Origin: Gemmobacter fulvus
GTDB lineage: Bacteria > Pseudomonadota > Alphaproteobacteria > Rhodobacterales > Rhodobacteraceae
Direction of reading: 5' to 3'
Assembly (NCBI RefSeq): GCF_018798885.1
Contig: NZ_CP076361.1
Coordinates: forward strand, 1-64,000
Length of the DNA stretch: 64,000 bases
Program-made: the position numbers and the translations under genes
Shown: piece after piece, positions 42,230 to 49,064 of the stretch
How positions within the stretch are numbered: position 1 is the stretch's first letter
Layout: every line of letters begins with the position of its first letter
The notes under the pieces: model-generated
Databases searched by the model: none
Seen by the model: the letters and a program-made list of their open reading frames with translations, nothing else
What the model was told of the DNA's origin: nothing

Positions 42230-43699
42230 ATGTCGCATCCCGTTCCGATCCAGTTCCAGCCCGTCGATCTTGAGGCGCTGGCCACGGCCACCGGCCGCAT
42301 CGCCCTGCTGGTGGACGAGGGCGGCAAGCTGGGGGCCGCCGGGCGCAGGCTGGACCGGCTGATGAAGGGCGCGCTGGCGCGGTTTGTCGGCTCTGACGCG
42401 TTTTCGGCGCTGAAATCGGGCGAGGCGGCAGATCTGGCCTGGCCCGCCGGGCTGGCCGCCGAGGCGGTGCAGGTGGTCAAGCTTGAGCGCAAGGCCGATG
42501 TCGCCGCCGCGCGCAAGGCCGGGGCTGCGGTGGGGCGCGGGCTGTCGAAACTGGCGACGCTGGTGATCTGCGAAGGCCATTCCCGCGCGGCAGAGGTGTC
42601 GTTCGGGCTGGCGATGCGCGCCTATGACTTCACCGTCCACAAGACCGCCGAGGCCAAGCTGCCCGGCCCGGTGACGATGATGGTCGCCGCCCCCGAGGCC
42701 GTGGCCGCCGAGGCGGCACCGCTGGCCGCACTGGCCGAAGGCGTGTTCTTCACCCGCGATCTGGTGAACGAACCCGCCAATATCCTGACCACCTATGATT
42801 TTGCCGCCCGTTTGGCGGCGATGCAGGAACTGGGGCTGGAGGTCGAGATCCTTGAGGAAGAGGAACTGACCAAACTGGGCATGGGTGCTTTGCTCGGTGT
42901 GGGGCAGGGCTCTGAAAGCCCCTCCAAGGTCGTGGTGATGCAATGGAAGGGCGGTGTCGAGGGCGAGGCCCCGCTGGCGCTGATCGGCAAGGGTGTGGTG
43001 TTCGATACCGGCGGCATTTCCATCAAACCTGCGGGCGGCATGGAAGAAATGACAATGGACATGGGCGGCGCGGGTGTCGTGTCGGGTGTGATGCGCACGC
43101 TGGCGATGCGCAAGGCCAAGGCCAATGTGGTGGGTCTGGTCGGGCTGGTGGAAAACATGCCTGATGGCCGCGCCCAACGTCCCGGCGATGTGGTGAAATC
43201 CATGAAGGGCGACACGATCGAGGTGATCAACACCGATGCCGAAGGGCGTTTGGTGCTGGCCGATGTGATGTGGTATGCGCAAGAGCGCTTCAACCCGGTC
43301 GGCATGATCGACCTTGCCACCCTGACCGGGGCCATCATCGTGGCGCTGGGGCATGAAAACACCGGCGTGTTCTCCAACAATGACACGTTCTGCGACGGCT
43401 TCCTGAAAGCCGCCAAGGCCGAGGGCGAGGGCGCGTGGCGGATGCCGATGGGCGAAGCCTATGACGCCAAGCTGAAATCGCGGATTGCCGATATGATGAA
43501 CATCGGCGGGCGCGATGGCGGCGCGATCACGGCGGCGCAGTTCCTGCAACGCTTCGTCAAGCCGGAAACCCCTTGGATCCATCTGGACATCGCGGGCACG
43601 GCGCTGCTGAAATCCGACAGCGCTTTGGCCCCCAAGGGCGCGACCGGATGGGGCGTGATGGCGCTCAACCGGCTGATCAAAGACCGTTACGAGCGCTGA
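42230..43699 (+). CDS. pepA: Leucyl aminopeptidase PepA
   Basis: A 489-residue cytosolic M17 aminopeptidase that removes N-terminal amino acids from peptides. ATG 42230 (MSHPVPIQF) has GGAG 7 nt upstream. The C-terminal catalytic half carries the two-metal site: GKGVVFDTGGISIKPAGGMEEMTMDMGGAG (Lys and Asp ligands), and the family signature NTDAEGRLVLADV. The length is normal. In some bacteria PepA also binds DNA. holC starts on the last base of its stop codon. Confidence 0.95.
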   Translation: MSHPVPIQFQPVDLEALATATGRIALLVDEGGKLGAAGRRLDRLMKGALARFVGSDAFSALKSGEAADLAWPAGLAAEAVQVVKLERKADVAAARKAGAAVGRGLSKLATLVICEGHSRAAEVSFGLAMRAYDFTVHKTAEAKLPGPVTMMVAAPEAVAAEAAPLAALAEGVFFTRDLVNEPANILTTYDFAARLAAMQELGLEVEILEEEELTKLGMGALLGVGQGSESPSKVVVMQWKGGVEGEAPLALIGKGVVFDTGGISIKPAGGMEEMTMDMGGAGVVSGVMRTLAMRKAKANVVGLVGLVENMPDGRAQRPGDVVKSMKGDTIEVINTDAEGRLVLADVMWYAQERFNPVGMIDLATLTGAIIVALGHENTGVFSNNDTFCDGFLKAAKAEGEGAWRMPMGEAYDAKLKSRIADMMNIGGRDGGAITAAQFLQRFVKPETPWIHLDIAGTALLKSDSALAPKGATGWGVMALNRLIKDRYER

Positions 43700-44163
43700 T
43701 GGCGCTGGTTCTGTTCTATCACCTCACGCGGTCTCCGGCAGAGGAGACCGCCGCCACCCTGCTGCCCCGCGCTCTGGGCGCGGGCTGGCGGGTGATGGTG
43801 CGTGGCACCGATCTGGCGCGGCTGGCGCATCTGGACCAGCGGCTTTGGCTGGAGCCGGAGGACGGGTTTCTGCCGCATGGGCTTGAGGGCGGCGCGCAGG
43901 ATGCCGATCAGCCGATCCTGCTGGGTCTGGGCCCGATTGCCAATCAGGCGCAGGCGCTGATGCTGGTGGATGGTGCGGTGCCGCAGCCTGGCGAGGCGGC
44001 GCGGCTGGAGCGCGTCTGGGTGCTGTTCGACGGGCTGGACGAGACGGCGCTGAATGCCGCGCGCGGCCTGTGGAAGGCCGTCACCGCCGAAGGGATCCAT
44101 GCGCAATACTGGTCGGAAGAGACCGGGCGCTGGCAGATGAAAACCGAAAAGAAGCCGACCTAG
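43699..44163 (+). CDS. holC: DNA polymerase III chi subunit (HolC)
   Basis: A 154-residue protein of the HolC family (MALVLFYHLTRSPAEETAATLLPRALGAGWRVMVRG...). Typical features are LDQRLWLEPEDGFLPHG and ADQPILLG in the first half and VWVLFDGLDETALNAARGLWKAV in the second. In the clamp-loader assembly, chi with psi binds SSB. Its start overlaps the pepA stop by one base (TGATG), the conserved pepA-holC pair. It overlaps the convergent protease gene by 4 nt at the 3' end. Confidence 0.92.
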   Translation: MALVLFYHLTRSPAEETAATLLPRALGAGWRVMVRGTDLARLAHLDQRLWLEPEDGFLPHGLEGGAQDADQPILLGLGPIANQAQALMLVDGAVPQPGEAARLERVWVLFDGLDETALNAARGLWKAVTAEGIHAQYWSEETGRWQMKTEKKPT

Positions 44164-44732
44164 CGGCTCAGGATCATGCGATTCTCGGTGATCTCGATCC
44201 TATAACGCCGCAGATAATCCATGCCGAGTAACGAGCCGTCCATCACACCGTCATTGACCCAGGCGCTGATCCGGTCATCGGCAAAGTCACCGAGCGTGAC
44301 ATTGTTCAGCGTCACGCGGGCGGTGCGCACCGTGCCATTGGCAGTATTCGCCTCGCCCAGATAGACCAGCGTTTCAGGATTGAAGCCAAGCGTGCGGGCG
44401 TCATCCCGGCTCAGCACCACATTGCTGGCGCCGGTATCCACCAGAAAGCGGATGGTGCGGCCATCAATGCCCAGCACCAGATAGAAATGGCCGTCATTCG
44501 CACGCGGCACCTCGATCCGGTCGGTACTGACCTGCTGCATCGGCAGAATATCGGTGCGGATGTCCTGCCACAGCCCATAGCCCGCCATCAGCCCGACCAC
44601 GATCAGACCCCAGGCCAGCGCGGTGCGCAGCGCCTGGCCCATGCGGCCGCGATATTCGGCAATCACCCAGCCGCTGACCGCCGCCAGCAACAGGCCAAGA
44701 AAGATCAGGCGGCTGATCTGGTCACCATCCAT
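44160..44732 (-). CDS. Membrane-anchored retropepsin-like aspartic protease (TIGR02281 family)
   Basis: A 190-residue protein starting at MDGDQISRL with AGGAGG 8 nt upstream. Two hydrophobic segments (about residues 8-26 and 38-54) anchor it. Residues about 75-190 form a clan AA aspartic protease domain with the catalytic motif D99-T100-G101 in FLVDTGASNVVLS and the later GMDYLRRYRIEITENRMIL. One protease lobe is present, so it would act as a homodimer. Substrates are unknown. It is downstream of the MarC gene on the same strand. Confidence 0.87.
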   Translation of the reverse strand: MDGDQISRLIFLGLLLAAVSGWVIAEYRGRMGQALRTALAWGLIVVGLMAGYGLWQDIRTDILPMQQVSTDRIEVPRANDGHFYLVLGIDGRTIRFLVDTGASNVVLSRDDARTLGFNPETLVYLGEANTANGTVRTARVTLNNVTLGDFADDRISAWVNDGVMDGSLLGMDYLRRYRIEITENRMILSR

Positions 44733-44789
44733 AGCGGCACCTCCTGCGGGGCAGATAGGGGCTGCGGAGCCATGCCGCAAGCCGGGGGA

Positions 44790-45407
44790 TTACACCAGCC
44801 CGGTGCCTTTCACCCCGTCGATCACGAATTGCACCGACAATGCCGCCAGCAACATGCCCAGCAGCCGGGTGATCACGATGGTGCCAGTGCGGCCCAGCAG
44901 CTTTTCGATCGGCGGCGCGGCCAGCAGGAACAGGAAGGTCGCCAGCATCATCGCGAACAGCAGGCCCAGCACGGCGCTTGTGCCGGCCCAGCTGCCGCCC
45001 GATTGCCCCATCAGCAGGATCATCGTCGCAATCGCGCCGGGCCCGGCGATCAGCGGCGTGGCCAGCGGAAACACCGAAGGGTCATGGTCCGGGTCCGGGT
45101 GCTGGCCCTCGCGCCGCTGGGTGCGGCGTTCAAACAGCATGTCGAGCGCGGTCAGGAACAACAGGATGCCGCCCGCAATGCGGAAGGCCGACATGGAAAT
45201 GCCGATGAAGCCCAGCAGCGCCTCGCCCATCAGGGCAAACAGTGTCAGCAGCACCGTGGCAATCACGCAGGCGCGCCGCGCCATCGCCCGCCTGCGCTCG
45301 GTCGTCATGCCGCGGGTCAGCGCGATGAACAGCGGCACAAGGCCCGGCGGGTCGATCACCACGAACAGCGTGGCGAAGGCGGTGATCAGAAAAGCACTGT
45401 CGGGCAT
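44790..45407 (-). CDS. MarC family integral membrane protein
   Basis: A 205-residue inner-membrane protein with about six helices. Family features: FATLFVVIDPPGLVPLFIALT near the N-terminus, the cytoplasmic basic loop MTTERRRAMARRACVIAT, GGILLFLTALDMLF, and FPLATPLIAGPGAIATMILL. MarC proteins were once linked to multiple antibiotic resistance, but that role was not upheld; the function is unknown. It lies 57 nt upstream of the aspartic protease gene. Confidence 0.9.
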   Translation of the reverse strand: MPDSAFLITAFATLFVVIDPPGLVPLFIALTRGMTTERRRAMARRACVIATVLLTLFALMGEALLGFIGISMSAFRIAGGILLFLTALDMLFERRTQRREGQHPDPDHDPSVFPLATPLIAGPGAIATMILLMGQSGGSWAGTSAVLGLLFAMMLATFLFLLAAPPIEKLLGRTGTIVITRLLGMLLAALSVQFVIDGVKGTGLV

Positions 45408-45465
45408 GTGACCTCGGATGTTGCTGACCCATCATGGCCATGGCCGGGCCATGGCGCAAATGGTT

Positions 45466-47316
45466 TCAGCCGCCCGCCGCTTCGAGTTTTTCCTGCGCGG
45501 CCAGCCACATCGCTTCGGCCCGGTCCAGCCCGTCCATCACCTCGGCGTATTTCTTGTTCCAGGTCTCAAGCTCGCCCTTGCGCGCATCTTCATACAGCGC
45601 CGGGTCGGCCAGTTTGGTGGCCAGCTTGTCGCGCATCGCGTTGATCTTGCCCAGACGCTCTTCGCTTTTGCGCACTTCCGAACGCAGCGCGAGGATCTCG
45701 TCGCGGCTGGCCTTTTTCGGCTTTTCCACCGGCTTGGCTTCGGCCTTGGCGGGTTCGTCCCCGGCCAGAAGTTCGGCGCGATAGGTTTCCAGATCCTTTT
45801 CATAGGGCACCACCGCGCCCCCTTTCACCAGCCACAGCCGGTCGGCCACGAGGCTGAGCAGGTGCATGTCATGGCTGACCAGAACCACGGCACCCGAATA
45901 TTCGGTCAGCGCCTCGACCAGCGCCTCGCGGCTTTCGATGTCCAGGTGGTTGGTCGGTTCGTCAAGGATCAGCAGATGCGGCGCGTCGATGGTGGCCAGC
46001 AGCAGCGACAGCCGGGCCTTCTGACCGCCCGACAGCCGCCCCACCACGGTTTCCGCCTGATCCGCCATCAGGCCAAAGCCCGCAAGCCGCGCACGCAGCC
46101 GGGGCTGGCCTTCGGTCGGGCGCAGGCGCTGGATATGTTGCAGCGGGGTTTCGTCGATATGCAGCTCGTCCACCTGATGCTGCGCGAAATAGCCGATGCG
46201 CAGCTTGGAATGGCGGGTGATCTGCCCGGCCATCACCTCGAGCTTGCTGGCCAGCAGCTTGGAAAGGGTGGATTTACCCTCGCCATTGCGGCCCAGCAGC
46301 GCGATGCGGTCATCCTGATCAATGCGCAGCGACAGGCGTTTCAGGACGGCAGGCCCGCCATAACCAACGGCGGCCCCTTCCATGTTGATGATCGGCGGCG
46401 ACAGCTCTTCGGGGGCGGGGAAGGTGAACACCTGTTTCTTCGCCTCTTCCGGGGCGGTGATCGGCGTCATCTTCTCCAGCATCTTCACGCGGCTTTGCGC
46501 CTGCACGGCCTTGCTGGCCTTGGCCTTGAAGCGGTCGACAAAGCTTTGCAGATGGGCGCGGCGCGCATCCTGCTTCTTGGCCTCGGCCACCAGAACGGCG
46601 CGGCGCTCGGCCATCTGCCGGGCGAACTGGTCATAGGGGCCGTTCCAATAGGTCAGCTTTTTCTGATCCAGATGCAGGATGCCCTGCACGGCGCGGTTCA
46701 GCAGGCCGCGGTCGTGGCTGATGATCAGCACGGTATGCGGATATTTCTGCAAATAGCTTTCCAGCCAGAGCGCGCCTTCCAGATCGAGATAGTTGGTCGG
46801 TTCGTCGAGCAGCAGGTAATCGGGCTGCGCGAACAGCACGCCCGCCAGCGCCACCCGCATCCGCCAGCCGCCCGAAAAATCGGAACAGGGGCGCAATTGC
46901 GCTTCGGCATCGAAGCCAAGCCCCTTGAGAATGGCCGAGGCGCGGCCCTCGGCGCTCCAGGCATCAATATCGGCAAGGCGGGTCTGGATCTCGGCAATGC
47001 GATGCGCATCCGTCGCGGTTTCCGACTCGGCCAGCAGGGCATTGCGTTCGGTATCTGCCGCCAGCACCGTATCCAGCAGCGAGGTGGATGACGAGGGCAC
47101 CTCTTGCGCCACACCGCCGATGCGCGCCCGCGCCGGGATCGAGATCTCGCCGCCCTCCAGCGCGATCTCGCCCTTGATCAGGCGGAACAGCGTGGTCTTG
47201 CCCGCGCCATTGCGCCCGACAAGACCCACCTTGTGCCCGGTGGGAATTGTGGCCGAAGCCCCTTCAAACAGGGGGCGGCCTTCGACATTATAAGTGATAT
47301 CTGATATACGCAGCAT
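45466..47316 (-). CDS. ABC-F family ATP-binding protein (Uup/YheS type)
   Basis: A 616-residue soluble protein with two ABC domains and no membrane segment, the ABC-F architecture of ribosome-associated translation factors. Start MLRISDITYNVEG. The first ABC has GRNGAGKTT (about residue 40), SGGWRMR and LLLDEPTNYLD; the second has GRNGEGKST (about residue 340), LSGGQKARLSL and LILDEPTNHLD. An interdomain linker helix (LQSFVDRFKAKASKAVQAQSR) and a C-terminal Lys/Glu-rich coiled coil (about 540-610) are present. The subfamily is uncertain. The gene is divergent from ndk. Confidence 0.92.
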   Translation of the reverse strand: MLRISDITYNVEGRPLFEGASATIPTGHKVGLVGRNGAGKTTLFRLIKGEIALEGGEISIPARARIGGVAQEVPSSSTSLLDTVLAADTERNALLAESETATDAHRIAEIQTRLADIDAWSAEGRASAILKGLGFDAEAQLRPCSDFSGGWRMRVALAGVLFAQPDYLLLDEPTNYLDLEGALWLESYLQKYPHTVLIISHDRGLLNRAVQGILHLDQKKLTYWNGPYDQFARQMAERRAVLVAEAKKQDARRAHLQSFVDRFKAKASKAVQAQSRVKMLEKMTPITAPEEAKKQVFTFPAPEELSPPIINMEGAAVGYGGPAVLKRLSLRIDQDDRIALLGRNGEGKSTLSKLLASKLEVMAGQITRHSKLRIGYFAQHQVDELHIDETPLQHIQRLRPTEGQPRLRARLAGFGLMADQAETVVGRLSGGQKARLSLLLATIDAPHLLILDEPTNHLDIESREALVEALTEYSGAVVLVSHDMHLLSLVADRLWLVKGGAVVPYEKDLETYRAELLAGDEPAKAEAKPVEKPKKASRDEILALRSEVRKSEERLGKINAMRDKLATKLADPALYEDARKGELETWNKKYAEVMDGLDRAEAMWLAAQEKLEAAGG

Positions 47317-47514
47317 GGCGGCACGCTTGCCCGAAGCAGCGGGCAGGGTCAACGGGCAACCTGCGGGCAAGCCCGCCGGGCGACATAATCCTGCCCTGGG
47401 CCGCGCGGGCGCCTTGCCTGTCACGGCTTTTCAACATCCGCCGCACATGATAGCAGAGCGCCACAGATTCCGGCGCGGGTGCTTTTTCCCGCGCTTTTTG
47501 ATATGGAGAGCCAC

Positions 47515-47937
47515 ATGGCCATCGAACGCACCCTGTCGATCATCAAACCCGACGCGACCAAGCGCAACCTCACCGGCAAGATCAATGCCAAGTTCGAGGA
47601 AGCCGGCCTGCGGATCGTCGCGCAAAAGCGCATCCACCTGACGATGGCACAGGCTGGCCAGTTCTATGCCGAGCACAAAGAACGCCCCTTCTACGGCGAA
47701 CTGTGCGAGTTCATGGCGTCGGAGCCGGTGGTCGTGCAGGTTCTGGAAGGCGAAGGCGCCATCCTGAAAAACCGCGAAGTCATGGGTGCCACCAACCCGG
47801 CCAATGCCGCTGAAGGCACGATCCGCAAGGATTTCGCGCTGTCGATGGGCGAAAACTCGGTGCATGGTTCGGACAGCGAAGTGTCGGCTGCGCGCGAGAT
47901 TGCCTTCTACTTCTCGGGTCTCGAACTGGTCGGCTGA
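47515..47937 (+). CDS. ndk: Nucleoside diphosphate kinase
   Basis: A 140-residue enzyme that transfers the gamma-phosphate from NTPs to NDPs through a phospho-histidine. [21 protein letters not shown] is the canonical start; the active-site His117 is in [16 protein letters not shown] lies 6 nt before ATG 47515. The length matches the family. It is monocistronic, convergent with the TfoX-C gene one base after its stop. Confidence 0.97.
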   Translation: MAIERTLSIIKPDATKRNLTGKINAKFEEAGLRIVAQKRIHLTMAQAGQFYAEHKERPFYGELCEFMASEPVVVQVLEGEGAILKNREVMGATNPANAAEGTIRKDFALSMGENSVHGSDSEVSAAREIAFYFSGLELVG

Positions 47938-47938
47938 T

Positions 47939-48286
47939 CTATCGGCGGGGCGGCTTCGGCCGTTCCACCACCCCCAGAAAATCAAGGGCCGCTTCCAGAT
48001 CGGAGCGGCCCTTCTTGCTGCCGACCTGCGCCTTCAGGGCATCGAAGCTGACCCGCAGTGCCTTTTTCTCGGCACCCTGGCAATCATTCCACGGGCGGCC
48101 CTGCAATCCCATCACCAGCACATAATAGCCGATGAAATGCGGGGCGGTGCCTGCGCGCAGCAGGGCCAGATAGGCGGCATCCGCGCCAAGCGCACGCACC
48201 TCTTCTGCGGAATGGATGCCCGCACGGGCAAAGGCCGCCTCGGAGGCGGGGCCAAGGTTGAGAATCGACGAGACGGGTTCGGGCAT
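47939..48286 (-). CDS. TfoX C-terminal domain-like protein
   Basis: A 115-residue protein whose first 85 residues fit the TfoX C-terminal helix-hairpin-helix domain: SILNLGPASEAAFARAGIHSAEEVRALGADAAYLALLRAG...YVLVMGLQGRPWNDCQGAEKKAL. The N-terminal TfoX domain is absent. In gammaproteobacteria full TfoX/Sxy activates competence genes; the role of a stand-alone C-domain is not known. It converges on ndk. Confidence 0.75.
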   Translation of the reverse strand: MPEPVSSILNLGPASEAAFARAGIHSAEEVRALGADAAYLALLRAGTAPHFIGYYVLVMGLQGRPWNDCQGAEKKALRVSFDALKAQVGSKKGRSDLEAALDFLGVVERPKPPRR

Positions 48287-48309
48287 GGCAGACCGTTTGA
48301 AATGGCAAA

Positions 48310-48329
48310 GGCCAGCCTAACGGCTGGCC
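48310..48329. terminator. Short perfect hairpin upstream of the TfoX-C gene
   Basis: An 8-bp stem (GGCCAGCC/GGCTGGCC) with a 4-nt loop lies 24 nt before the TfoX-C start codon and 45 nt after the small Gln-rich frame. Only a short T run follows on the minus strand, so termination is uncertain. Confidence 0.35.
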
Positions 48330-48374
48330 CGGTGCAATTTCAACCCGCGCTGTGGCGGGGCAAGCATGTCTGAG

Positions 48375-48509
48375 TCAGATCGAGGCCCAGTCCCTGAACA
48401 GCGGTTGGCTGCCCTGTTGCGGCGCGGTTGGCGCGCTTTGGCCCTGCTGCTGCGACGGCGTGCTGGTGCCGCCCTGCTGGGCTTGCGATTGCGGTTGGGT
48501 GGTGGCCAT
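48375..48509 (-). CDS. Small Gln/Pro/Thr-rich hypothetical protein
   Basis: A 44-residue frame beginning MATTQPQSQAQQGG and ending PLFRDWASI. GGAG lies 7 nt before the ATG. Composition is very biased (Gln, Ser, Gly, Pro, Thr), with no hydrophobic core or signal, so it would be disordered except for the end. It fills an otherwise empty 418-nt gap. There is no recognised family; it could be a chance frame. Confidence 0.35.
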   Translation of the reverse strand: MATTQPQSQAQQGGTSTPSQQQGQSAPTAPQQGSQPLFRDWASI

Positions 48510-48705
48510 GGGTCTGCTCCGGTTCACTGGCTCGAGATAGGTCGTCCACGTCATCGGGCGATATTTATCCACAGGATGACGCTTTCAGAACCAGATACGT
48601 CGGCAAACCGCTGGCGGCAAGCCGGGCTGACAGAAAACCGTTACAAAACTGCGTAAATTTTACGCGATTTGATAACTCTGCCACAGTGGCGGGTCAGGAC
48701 CGGCA

Positions 48706-48918
48706 TCAATCCGCCGCTTTTGTCACCGGCGTCGCGGGAAAGCCGATGCCGTCCAATGTGCTCATCAGCAATGCAGCCGAGGCAGGGCCTTCGATGGTGG
48801 CCTGACGGGCGGCGGCATCGAACAGAATCGCGGTCACACCGGGCAGCGGGCGCAGGGCGGCTTCGATGGAAGCGCGGCAATGGCCGCAGCTCATGTCGGG
48901 GATGGACAGGGTGGTCAT
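48706..48918 (-). CDS. copZ: Copper chaperone / heavy-metal-associated domain protein (CopZ-like)
   Basis: A 70-residue single HMA (ferredoxin-like) domain: MTTLSIPDMSCGHCRASIEAALRPLPGV, with metal ligands in the MxCxxC-type motif MSCGHC. It carries Cu(I) in the cytoplasm to CopA and buffers it. CAGGAG precedes the ATG. It is divergent from copA and has its own CueR-type promoter with a 19-bp spacer in the shared intergenic region. Confidence 0.92.
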   Translation of the reverse strand: MTTLSIPDMSCGHCRASIEAALRPLPGVTAILFDAAARQATIEGPASAALLMSTLDGIGFPATPVTKAAD

Positions 48919-48944
48919 GGCGGGCTCCTGAACTGTGTTGCCCT

Positions 48945-48975
48945 GATATGGGGGTTCCATCTGCGGGAAGGTCAA
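48945..48975 (-). promoter_or_regulatory. CueR-type promoter of copZ
   Basis: On the minus strand: -35 TTGACC (48970-48975), a 19-bp spacer, -10 CATATC (48945-48950). The dyad ACCTTCC-N7-GGAACCC lies in the spacer. The long spacer and the dyad are hallmarks of MerR-family copper activation. Confidence 0.8.
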
Positions 48976-49013
48976 GGGCCATCCGGACGCACGAAAAAAT
49001 GTGGCAGCCGGGC

Positions 49014-49044
49014 TTGACCTTCCCATGACTGGAAGCTCCATATG
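49014..49044 (+). promoter_or_regulatory. CueR-type promoter of copA-cueR
   Basis: -35 TTGACC (49014-49019), a 19-bp spacer, -10 CATATG (49039-49044), with dyad ACCTTCC-N7-GGAAGCT in the spacer. It closely resembles the E. coli copA promoter and lies 21 nt before the copA start codon, leaving a short leader. Confidence 0.82.
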
Positions 49045-49064
49045 TCGCCGTGAAAGGATATTCC

